The translations under genes and the position numbers were made by a program. 14,658 nt of DNA, taken from Rhodobacterales bacterium UBA3077 (lineage in GTDB: Bacteria; Pseudomonadota; Alphaproteobacteria; Rhodobacterales; Rhodobacteraceae). Within the stretch, counting starts at the first letter, position 1; each line of letters begins with the position of its first letter. The notes under the pieces are model-generated. The model worked only from the letters and a program-made list of their open reading frames with translations. It searched no databases and was not told the origin of the DNA. Shown here in pieces: positions 8,110 to 14,658 of the stretch. The stretch spans positions 1 to 14,658 of the forward strand of contig DFBP01000165.1 in assembly GCA_002366685.1 (NCBI GenBank), given 5' to 3'.

Positions 8110-8344
8110 ATTAAGAACAGATATCCCCGACAAAACAATTGGATCCGAATTTTCAGCCTTTCTGCAGCCCTTGTAAGGCCAGACCGCAAACCTGCGGCAA
8201 ACAAAGCACTTAACTTTAGCGTAAAACTAATATACAGTTTTTTGAATATTTGGAAGTTTCGCCACTTGGTGGCCGACAATACAGTGTATTTCGCGCGCGA
8301 ATGTTGAGTTTTCTTGATCCGTCCGCCTAAATAGGGAGAGTCGA
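8110..8344. other. Intergenic region upstream of the methionine-zipper gene
   Basis: There are 235 bases with no credible gene. A small inverted repeat, CCGCA/TGCGG, occurs at 8184-8197 but has no T-run, so it is not a clear terminator for the antiporter gene. An AT-rich patch around 8210-8245 (with TATACA at 8231-8236) is the best place for a promoter of the downstream group. GGGAGAG at 8334-8340 is the ribosome binding site of the next gene. Confidence 0.5.
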
Positions 8345-8791
8345 ATGTATCGACGCGTCAATAGTGGCCGGTTCATCGGACTCACGACCTTACTGATTGT
8401 GATCGTTATGGCGGTTTTCACTTGGGTGATGTACGGCATGGCCAAGCGGGTGTTTGTTATGACCGATGTAATGCTTGAGCTAAATGAAAGCATTACCAAG
8501 ATGGCCGGAAACATGGACAGCATGACAAACAGTGTATCCGGCATGAGCGTTGATATGTCTGCCATGGCCACCGATATTCACTCGATGAGTGGCCACATCA
8601 ACTCGATGGACGTTACCATCTCCGGCATGACGGGTGACATCTCGGTAATGGCTGACAACTTCCCTATCATGAACGAAACGATGATGAACATGTCCAACTC
8701 GGTTGGCAAAATGTCCTATGATATCGGTTTGGCGGCTTATGCGTTTTCGCAACCTATGTCTTACATGTGGGGGAATGTTCTGCCCTTCTAG
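8345..8791 (+). CDS. Membrane-anchored methionine-zipper coiled-coil protein (148 aa), unknown function
   Basis: I do not recognise a named family. Residues 11-33 form one membrane helix after an arginine-bearing N-terminus, so the rest probably lies in the periplasm. From about residue 36 to 127 there is an unbroken heptad pattern. Methionine sits at 53, 60, 67, 74, 81, 88, 95, 102, 109, 116 and 123, eleven heptads in a row, preceded by Leu46 and Met39. The alternate core position (36, 43, 50 and so on to 127) is Val, Met, Ile or once Phe. This is an a/d coiled coil with methionine at every d. In all, 23 of 148 residues are methionine. The outer positions are Ser, Asp, Asn, Gly and Thr, with very few lysines or arginines. 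The ATG at 8345 has GGGAGAG four bases upstream. It precedes the RND adaptor and permease genes on the same strand, suggesting an accessory oligomeric component or a metal- or oxidant-responsive scaffold of that pump. Confidence 0.85.
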   Translation: MYRRVNSGRFIGLTTLLIVIVMAVFTWVMYGMAKRVFVMTDVMLELNESITKMAGNMDSMTNSVSGMSVDMSAMATDIHSMSGHINSMDVTISGMTGDISVMADNFPIMNETMMNMSNSVGKMSYDIGLAAYAFSQPMSYMWGNVLPF

Positions 8792-8968
8792 CCGGGTTCG
8801 GATCGGAATGGGGCGATTTGCCATGTATTTATATTCATATCTATCTATATGGTCGATTTTATGATAGTGAACGCGAAATGGCCGTTAAGAATAGAATTGC
8901 GAATACATGTGGCTGTATTAGAATTTGGGAAGAAAACCGGACAGATTATTAAAAGTAAGGCGAGAGAG
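8792..8968. promoter_or_regulatory. Gap upstream of the RND adaptor gene; possible promoter
   Basis: There are 177 bases between the methionine-zipper gene and the adaptor. An AT-rich patch at about 8824-8860 (TATTTATATTCATAT) preceded by TTGCCA at 8818-8823 could hold a promoter, but the spacing to a good -10 box is not convincing. The adaptor reading frame stays open back to 8849, but that extension lacks a signal-peptide character. I see no terminator after 8791, so read-through from the upstream gene is possible. Confidence 0.35.
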
Positions 8969-10114
8969 ATGCGAGGGATTGTTAGGTTTTTGGCGCTTAT
9001 TAGTGCAGCAACTGCTGTAGCACCAACTGTTGGCGCGCAAGATAGCAGCCCGAATCGCCAATTTGAGACCGCAGTGGTCAGCACTTCCCAGATCGGGGGG
9101 AGCGCAACTGTTGGCGGTACTGTCATTCCCTTCAAAGAAGTTACCATCAGCGCACAGATCTCGGGCGCCGTGATGGCAATGGCAGGGTTGGAAGGCCAGC
9201 ACGTTGCTGAAGGCGAGATTCTTACAACCATTGATGATGCAGACATCGTCGCGCAGCGCAACGCAGCGCTTGCCCGCGTTTATCAAGCGCAGGCGGCTCT
9301 CCAAAACGCCCAAATGCAATATACCCGCGAGCTCTACTCGCCCCGCTCTAATTCGATCTCTACCATGCCGGGCATGGGTGCCCCCAGCATGTTTGACCAG
9401 TTCTTTACCCGGGGCTTCTCTGATATGATGGGCCAGTCGGATTCCGCACTTGAGCGGCAAGCTGATCTTTATGCCCAGACTTCTGGCGTGGATCAGGCGC
9501 AAAGCGGGCTCATGCAGGCGCAGGCCATGGTTGAAGCGCTAGACGTGCAACTTCGCGATGCTTCCCAATTGGCGCCGTTTGATGGCGTGATCATCCAGCG
9601 AATGGTTGAAGTCGGTGACACCGTACAGCCGGGAATGCCGCTCATGCGGTTTGCCTATACTGATTACTTGCGCGTCGAGGCCGAAGTTCCCGTGCGTTTG
9701 GCCGCTGGCCTCTCTGAAGGGGTAATTGTCCCTGCCCGGCTTGATATTGGTGGTGGCGAAATCGAAGCGCGTGTTGCCCAGATATTCCCGATCGCAGATC
9801 AGCAACGCCATACCGTTAAAATCAAGTTTGACCTGCCCTACGGCACGCCGGGTGGCCCGGGTATGTATGTCGAGGTCACTGTGCCCGACATGTCAGTTCC
9901 CTTGCAGGAACAAGCGGCAGTGCCAACCGCTGCCCTAGTATGGCGCGGATCCCTTCCTTCCGTTTTTGTGCTGGAAAATGGCGCGCCATCTTTGCGCCTC
10001 GTGCGCGTCGGCTACCCTGTCGGAGAAGATCGCATTTCGGTGGTCTCCGGCTTGAGCGGGGGTGAAACTGTCATCCTCGACCCTCCTGCCACAATGGTTT
10101 CAGGTGGCAATTAA
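8969..10114 (+). CDS. RND efflux periplasmic adaptor (membrane fusion protein, HlyD/AcrA type)
   Basis: The protein has 381 residues and would link the RND permease at 10153 to an outer-membrane channel. The start at 8969 is chosen because it gives a Sec signal peptide (MRGIVRFLALISAATAVAPTV, cleavage likely after VGA), and AAGG lies eight bases upstream. The first lipoyl half is near residues 57-92 (VTISAQISGAVMAMAGLEGQHVAEGE), then a helical hairpin of about residues 93-200, then the second lipoyl half (LAPFDGVIIQRMVEVGDTVQPGMPL) and the beta-barrel and membrane-proximal domains. The turn of the hairpin holds an odd insert near residues 130-157 that is rich in methionine, glycine and phenylalanine (STMPGMGAPSMFDQFF, FSDMMGQSD). 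It ends 38 bases before the permease start, so the two are surely co-transcribed. Substrate cannot be told from the adaptor; Met-rich elements leave soft metals possible. Confidence 0.92.
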   Translation: MRGIVRFLALISAATAVAPTVGAQDSSPNRQFETAVVSTSQIGGSATVGGTVIPFKEVTISAQISGAVMAMAGLEGQHVAEGEILTTIDDADIVAQRNAALARVYQAQAALQNAQMQYTRELYSPRSNSISTMPGMGAPSMFDQFFTRGFSDMMGQSDSALERQADLYAQTSGVDQAQSGLMQAQAMVEALDVQLRDASQLAPFDGVIIQRMVEVGDTVQPGMPLMRFAYTDYLRVEAEVPVRLAAGLSEGVIVPARLDIGGGEIEARVAQIFPIADQQRHTVKIKFDLPYGTPGGPGMYVEVTVPDMSVPLQEQAAVPTAALVWRGSLPSVFVLENGAPSLRLVRVGYPVGEDRISVVSGLSGGETVILDPPATMVSGGN

Positions 10115-10138
10115 AGCATAGATTGGGAGGGCTAAATA

Positions 10139-10156
10139 ATGAGTATGAATCTATGA
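10139..10156 (+). other. Possible 5-codon leader minigene overlapping the permease start
   Basis: The strong Shine-Dalgarno sequence GGGAGGG at 10125-10131 is ideally spaced (7 bases) for the ATG at 10139, which opens the frame ATG-AGT-ATG-AAT-CTA-TGA. Its stop overlaps the permease ATG at 10153 as ATGA. The permease ATG itself is 21 bases from the Shine-Dalgarno sequence, too far for ordinary initiation. This suggests stop-restart coupling through a tiny leader. The alternative is permease initiation at an unusual spacing or at the in-frame TTG at 10123, which has no clear site of its own. Confidence 0.4.
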
Positions 10157-13100
10157 CTGATACGCCACAATCAACTTTTTCGAGCAAACTCGGCCTAGCC
10201 GGTGCGCTGGCGAAAGGGTTCATCGTTTCTCCCCTGTCGCCGCTCCTTCTTGTCGCCTGTCTTGGCCTTGGGCTGATGGGGCTTGTTTCAACACCGCGGC
10301 AGGAAGACCCGCAGATTTCTGTGCCGATGGTGGACATATTCTTTAGCTATCCCGGCGCATCGGCCGTTCAGGTTGCCTCTCTGGCAACCGACCCGCTTGA
10401 ACGAATGCTCTCGGAAATTCCGGGGGTAAAGCACGTCTACTCAGCCTCCGAGCGCGGTGGCGCAATGGTTACTGTGCAATTCGAAGTAGGTGAAGAACTC
10501 GGCCCATCCCTTATAAAGCTCAACGACAAAATCCAGTCAAACCTGGATCGAATCCCGCCCGGAGTCTCTCAGCCACTCATAAAGCCAAAAGGCGTGGATG
10601 ATGTGCCGATCGTGACCCTGACAATGTGGTCTCATGATGTAGACGACGCTGCGCTACGATCCCTGGGCCTTGATGTTGTCCAATATGTCAAACAATCGGA
10701 CGATACGTCACAAACATTTATTGTCGGCGGCCGACAAAATGCGATTAGAGTTGAAGTATTTCCGGAGCGTCTGGCGGGTTTCGGCATCGGTCTGGATGAG
10801 TTGGCGCAAACAATTCGCGACGCCAACTCGGCCCGCGGGGTCGGGAACATAGAATCGGGTGATACCAGCTTTATGCTCTACACAGGTTCTTTTTTGCAAA
10901 CAAAACAGGACATTGAAAACCTGATGGTCGGTGTGGCTGGCGGTTCGCCCACCTATATTCGTGATGTCGCGCTGGTGACCGAAGGCACGGATGATGCCCA
11001 CGATATTGTATCTTATTACACGGGGCCTGCCTATGAGGACCTGAACAGCTCCGAAGACCGTGCGCCGAACGGGGCTGCGGCTGTCACCATCGCTTTTGCC
11101 AAGAAAAAAGGCTCAAACGGTGTGGGTGTGGCCGATGAAATTCTCGCAATGGTCGAGCATTTGAAGGGCACGTTGATCCCCGATAATGTGAACGTCGAGG
11201 TTACGCGTAACTACGGCGAAACCGCAAACGAGAAGGTCAACGAGTTGATCTTGAAGCTGTTTATTGTGACCGCAGCCGTAACGCTGCTGATCTGGCTCAG
11301 CCTCGGCGTGCGCGCGGCAATTGTGGTGCTGGTTGTTATCCCTGTCGTAATTCTGATGACCGTTTTCGCCGCCTGGCTGCTCGGATTCACCATCGACCGC
11401 GTTAGCCTTTTTGCGCTTATTTTCTCGATCGGAATTCTGGTTGATGACGCAATTGTGGTAGTCGAAAACATATACCGCCGCTGGCTCGAAATTGGCGAAT
11501 GCTCAGAAGATTGCTCTATCGACGCGGTGCGTGAAGTTGGTAACCCAACCATTTTGGCCACCTTTACCGTGATTGCAGCTTTGCTGCCGATGGGTTTTGT
11601 TTCCGGCATGATGGGCCCCTATATGGCCCCGATTCCGGCGCTTGGTTCTGTGGCTATGTTGTTCTCGCTGTTTGCCGCGTTTATTTTTACGCCGTGGTTG
11701 GCGCAGCGTATCAAGCCGACCATCAAGGGGCTGGTCAAAGCGCAGGCCAGTGAGCACAAACAGGCCGCGTGGTTGCACGGGTTCTTCAAGAAGCTTCTGA
11801 CACCTCTGATCAAAAACCGCCTCGTGGGCTGGCTTTTTGCGGCCGGTCTGATTGTTGTTTTCGTTCTCAGTTTGCTTCTTTTTTACACCACTCACGTGAC
11901 CGTAAAAATGCTGCCAAACGACAACAAACCGGAGTTTAACGTTACCATTAACATGCCCGACGGCACAGCCCTTCCGGTAACGGCCAACGTGGTTGGCCAA
12001 ATCGCGCAGGAGCTGCTCGACATCCCCGAAGTCACAGCTTTGCAAACTTACGCCGGTACCGCCTCCCCGTTTAACTTTAACGGTTTGGTACGCCATACCT
12101 ATTTGCGCAACGAAAGCTGGATGGGAGACATTCAAGTTCAGCTCCAGCATAAAGCCCACCGCGAGCGGGTTTCCAAAACCATTGCGGCCGCCGCGCGTGA
12201 AAGGCTACAACCTCTGGCCGAGCGGCTCGGCGCCCGAATTGAGGTCATCGAAATGCCGCCCGGGCCGCCGGTGCTGCAAACGATGGTTGCCGAAATTTAC
12301 GGGCCAGACCCTGAAACAAGGCGTGAAGTTGCCCGTGCAATTGAAGCCATGTTTAACGAAGCCGAAACCATCACGGATGCCGATAGCTATCTTCAGGAGC
12401 CCTATGAAACATGGCGCTTTGTGATCAATCGCGAAAAAGCCTCGCGCCGCGGGGTTTCTGTGGAAACCATTAACAGGCAGCTTGAAATGGCCATGGGCGG
12501 CTTCAAGCTCGGCGATACAAAAATGGAGCGGTCGCTTGAGCCGCGATTCATCATATTGCAAATGCCGCTTGCCCTGCGCAGCGAGTTCGGCCGCCTTGGT
12601 CAGCTTCCGATTCCGACCGCTACAGGCACGATGATCCCACTCACAGAGCTTGGACGATTTGAACCCTTCCAGATGGATGAACCGGTTTATCACAAAAATC
12701 TGCGCGCGGTTGAATATGTAACCGGTGAAGTTACAGGCCGCCTGGGAGCGCCGATTTACGGCATTTTTGAGGTCGAGGCCTTGCTCGATGAATATGTCGC
12801 GCCGGACGGTGTGCGCGTTGAAACCAACTATTTTTCCCCGCCGGAAAACAGCCTGCAATCGTCATTGGAATGGGCCGGGGAATGGACAGTGACCTATGAG
12901 ACCTTCCGCGATATGGGTATCGCTTTTGCCGTGGCGCTCATCCTAATCTATATCCTTGTTGTCTGGGAATTTGGCAACTTCACTATGCCTGCCATTGTTA
13001 TGGCCCCCATTCCGCTTACGCTGGTAGGAATTGTGCCTGGCCACTGGATACTTGGCGCATCCTTTACCGCCACCTCGATGATCGGATTCATCGCACTTGC

Positions 13101-13950
13101 GGGTATTATCGTGCGCAACTCGATTTTGCTGGTCGATTTCTCCCGCTCGGCGGTTGAGCGCGGTGTGCCGGTGGTTGACGCGGTGATTTCGGCCTGTGCC
13201 ACCCGCTCGCGCCCGATCATCATTACGGCACTTGCCCTCGTTGTTGGCTCTTCGGTAATTCTGTCAGACCCAATTTTCCAAGGCATGGCGATTTCGTTAA
13301 TGTTTGGTGGCGCGGTTTCAACGGTCCTGACTCTGGTCGTCATTCCGCTTGGTTGTGTGAGCTTCCGCAAGGCGCTTTGCGAAACCTGTGACATGCCCGA
13401 GGACGAAGAAAAAATTGCGTCACCTATAACCGACCGCCACAAAAGTGGTTCGTTCTGGCGCGGTCTATTGGCCTTCACAGATTTTATCTGGCTTATCATT
13501 CTGACCATCGGACTGCTGATAATTACATTTTTCAAGAAAATCATAAGCGTGATTTCAGGATGGATAGGCGGTGGCGGTGGCTCTGCCGCGCCCCCTCCCC
13601 CTACAGCGCCTCGACCAACACCTACGCCAGCCGCCAATGTAGAGCCTTCGGTTCAATCCGAGCCGAAGGAAGGCCCACCGGCTAAAGCCGAGGAAAAGCC
13701 GAAACCAAAGGCCCGAAAGCCAAAAGAGAAAGCGCCCGCCAAAGCAAAAGCACCAACTAAAGCCAAAGCAAAGCCAGCGGCGAAGAAAAAGCCATCGGTC
13801 GCGGTCAATGCACCTGCAAAGGATCCAAGCAAGGCTAAATCACCTGCTAAAGCAAAGGCACCAACCGCTGCACCCACTTCTACTCCCAAAAAACCGAAGT
13901 CACCTTCAGGTCGTCGCGGTATCCGGCTTAAACCTCCTAGCAATTCGTAA
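10153..13950 (+). CDS. RND efflux permease (AcrB-like) with extra C-terminal helix and histone-H1-like Lys/Ala/Pro tail
   Basis: The protein has 1265 residues from the ATG at 10153. It is the inner-membrane, proton-driven pump of a tripartite RND system. The core follows the family plan: TM1 (SPLLLVACLGLGLMGLV), a first large periplasmic part, TM2-6 with the proton-relay pair Asp431-Asp432 in TM4 (SIGILVDDAIVVVENIYRR), a second periplasmic part, and TM8-12 with Arg988 (GIIVRNSILLVDF) near the position of AcrB Lys940, ending near residue 1074. The proton-relay residues indicate an active pump. A long extension follows: a further hydrophobic helix at about 1105-1127, a GGGGGS linker, a proline stretch, then about 120 residues dominated by Lys, Ala and Pro (repeats such as AKAKAPTKAKAKPAAKKKP). 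If the extra helix spans the membrane, the tail is periplasmic. Translation may be coupled to the short leader at 10139. The AcrB-like, drug-type class is favoured over the CusA metal type, but the substrate is unknown. Confidence 0.93.
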   Translation: MTDTPQSTFSSKLGLAGALAKGFIVSPLSPLLLVACLGLGLMGLVSTPRQEDPQISVPMVDIFFSYPGASAVQVASLATDPLERMLSEIPGVKHVYSASERGGAMVTVQFEVGEELGPSLIKLNDKIQSNLDRIPPGVSQPLIKPKGVDDVPIVTLTMWSHDVDDAALRSLGLDVVQYVKQSDDTSQTFIVGGRQNAIRVEVFPERLAGFGIGLDELAQTIRDANSARGVGNIESGDTSFMLYTGSFLQTKQDIENLMVGVAGGSPTYIRDVALVTEGTDDAHDIVSYYTGPAYEDLNSSEDRAPNGAAAVTIAFAKKKGSNGVGVADEILAMVEHLKGTLIPDNVNVEVTRNYGETANEKVNELILKLFIVTAAVTLLIWLSLGVRAAIVVLVVIPVVILMTVFAAWLLGFTIDRVSLFALIFSIGILVDDAIVVVENIYRRWLEIGECSEDCSIDAVREVGNPTILATFTVIAALLPMGFVSGMMGPYMAPIPALGSVAMLFSLFAAFIFTPWLAQRIKPTIKGLVKAQASEHKQAAWLHGFFKKLLTPLIKNRLVGWLFAAGLIVVFVLSLLLFYTTHVTVKMLPNDNKPEFNVTINMPDGTALPVTANVVGQIAQELLDIPEVTALQTYAGTASPFNFNGLVRHTYLRNESWMGDIQVQLQHKAHRERVSKTIAAAARERLQPLAERLGARIEVIEMPPGPPVLQTMVAEIYGPDPETRREVARAIEAMFNEAETITDADSYLQEPYETWRFVINREKASRRGVSVETINRQLEMAMGGFKLGDTKMERSLEPRFIILQMPLALRSEFGRLGQLPIPTATGTMIPLTELGRFEPFQMDEPVYHKNLRAVEYVTGEVTGRLGAPIYGIFEVEALLDEYVAPDGVRVETNYFSPPENSLQSSLEWAGEWTVTYETFRDMGIAFAVALILIYILVVWEFGNFTMPAIVMAPIPLTLVGIVPGHWILGASFTATSMIGFIALAGIIVRNSILLVDFSRSAVERGVPVVDAVISACATRSRPIIITALALVVGSSVILSDPIFQGMAISLMFGGAVSTVLTLVVIPLGCVSFRKALCETCDMPEDEEKIASPITDRHKSGSFWRGLLAFTDFIWLIILTIGLLIITFFKKIISVISGWIGGGGGSAAPPPPTAPRPTPTPAANVEPSVQSEPKEGPPAKAEEKPKPKARKPKEKAPAKAKAPTKAKAKPAAKKKPSVAVNAPAKDPSKAKSPAKAKAPTAAPTSTPKKPKSPSGRRGIRLKPPSNS

Positions 13951-13971
13951 CCCCGAAACAGGAGGTTCGCT

Positions 13972-14607
13972 ATGTTTGAAAAACTGGCATTGGTTGCCAC
14001 CCTTTTTGTCGCTCCATTTGCGGCAACGGCACAATATAATTCGGCGCCGGCCTATACATTCGGTGGTAGCGGGCCGAGCGGGTTTCCCGGTCTTTTTGGT
14101 GGTTATCCGGGGGCCTACCCAAACACATTCCAAAACCAGTTTTTGACGATGCCTTTTCCTCAATACGGCTATACGCAACCCGCTCAAACCAACAATCCGG
14201 TCCCTGCACCTCAGTTTTACACCTCGCCAACTCCTCAGTGGGGATATACAGCGCCCGCTGTTGCGCCGACAACTCAACAAGCGCAGACCTATGGGCAAAC
14301 CAATCAGCCCCAAACTCAAAACCGTGCGCGTTATATCGATGAAATTCCGCCGAGTTCAATGAACCAGTCAGCCCCCCAAGCCAGTTACGGGGTCCCCGGA
14401 AACCCCTATGCACAGCCAAACTATGCCAACGGTGTCACCGCTCCCCATCCCTCGCCGCCTCGTTGGGTCCCGCTAAACGGTTTGCCAACTTTTCAAAACT
14501 TTGCACCGCGTGCGAATAATAACTGGTCGATGGCCCCGTTTTTTCAAAACAACCCGAGTTATGCGCCTCCGGCAACGGACACCCCGCAGCGCTGGCCAAC
14601 GCAATAG
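13972..14607 (+). CDS. Secreted Pro/Gln/Asn/Tyr-rich low-complexity protein (211 aa)
   Basis: I do not recognise a family. The first 20 residues or so form a Sec signal peptide (MFEKLALVATLFVAPFAATA, cleavage likely before QYNS), so the product is periplasmic or outside the cell. The mature part is rich in Pro, Gln, Asn, Tyr, Phe, Ala and Gly, with almost no charge; the only lysine is in the signal peptide. Aromatic residues are spread through short motifs such as FGGYPGAYP, PQYGYTQP and QWGYTAP, a composition like prion-like or sticker-spacer disordered proteins. There are no cysteines, so no disulfides. The start has an excellent AGGAGG six bases upstream. It lies only 21 bases after the permease stop and is almost certainly in the same operon. 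A partner of the permease's cationic tail or a structural envelope protein are both possible; neither is shown by sequence. Confidence 0.85.
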   Translation: MFEKLALVATLFVAPFAATAQYNSAPAYTFGGSGPSGFPGLFGGYPGAYPNTFQNQFLTMPFPQYGYTQPAQTNNPVPAPQFYTSPTPQWGYTAPAVAPTTQQAQTYGQTNQPQTQNRARYIDEIPPSSMNQSAPQASYGVPGNPYAQPNYANGVTAPHPSPPRWVPLNGLPTFQNFAPRANNNWSMAPFFQNNPSYAPPATDTPQRWPTQ

Positions 14608-14658
14608 CATTATTGCCCTTCAGGAAAATCCGTTTTTGCAGGCGCTCTAACCTCGTTT
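14608..14658. other. Short end segment downstream of the secreted protein gene
   Basis: Only 51 bases remain. No hairpin followed by a T-run is present, so transcription may continue to a gene outside the window, for example an outer-membrane channel. This cannot be seen here. Confidence 0.4.

Noticed and set aside
8184..8197. CCGCA/TGCGG hairpin as a terminator of the antiporter gene
   Set aside because: The stem is only five base pairs and is not followed by a T-run.
8849..8968. Upstream in-frame extension of the adaptor gene from an ATG at 8849
   Set aside because: The added 40 residues would bury the signal peptide, and no ribosome site precedes the ATG, whereas the ATG at 8969 has AAGG at good spacing and a typical Sec leader.
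12948..13637. Long minus-strand open frames opposite the permease and adaptor genes, such as 12948-13637 and 12205-12858
   Set aside because: They lie antisense to well-supported coding sequence, have low-complexity or unfamiliar translations and lack ribosome sites. They are shadows of the GC-richer plus-strand genes.
13690..13900. AAAGC-rich repetitive DNA in the permease tail considered as a CRISPR-like or satellite array
   Set aside because: The repetition follows Lys-Ala codons in the permease frame, units are irregular and there are no constant spacers.

Overview
The window appears to come from the chromosome of a Gram-negative bacterium. It encodes an RND efflux pump, a periplasmic adaptor and proteins with Sec signal peptides. 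The general style fits Pseudomonadota, perhaps an alphaproteobacterium, but the lineage is an inference from protein style and is not firm. Two blocks differ clearly in composition. The left block (about 1-6204) is AT-rich and reads almost entirely on the minus strand. The right block (about 6205-14658) is richer in G and C and reads on the plus strand.

Left block: an integrated genetic element with defence-type cargo. A P4-type tyrosine integrase (6034 to 4898) is followed on the same strand by an unrecognised 68-residue protein (4878 to 4672) and, 7 bases later, by a TrlF-like protein that joins a PHP phosphoesterase domain to an SMC/ABC-type ATPase (4664 to 2025). A gap of about 350 bases holds a strong palindromic terminator and a 14-base direct repeat. 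Beyond it lies a second ATPase, an AAA/ABC domain fused to a DUF4435 (TOPRIM-like) domain (1670 to 60). That architecture resembles a one-gene version of the PARIS anti-phage system. Just upstream of the integrase, 6189-6204 matches the last 16 bases expected of a tRNA, most like tRNA-Leu, including CCA. It is read as one attachment site; the other end would lie left of base 1.

Right block: first a CPA2-family cation:proton antiporter with an N-terminal-type RCK/TrkA domain (6394-8109). Then comes a plus-strand group that looks like one transport locus: a small membrane-anchored coiled coil with methionine at every d position of eleven successive heptads (8345-8791), an RND periplasmic adaptor (8969-10114), an RND inner-membrane permease (10153-13950) and a secreted, Pro/Gln/Asn/Tyr-rich disordered protein (13972-14607). 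The permease is unusual: after the standard 12-helix core it has one more predicted membrane helix and a tail of about 120 residues rich in Lys, Ala and Pro, resembling histone H1. No outer-membrane channel gene lies in the window.

The most promising undescribed system is this four-gene RND locus, with its methionine zipper protein, Met-rich adaptor hairpin, cationic permease tail and low-complexity secreted protein. The second is the integrase-68 aa-TrlF cassette. Functions given for these are inferences from architecture and context.
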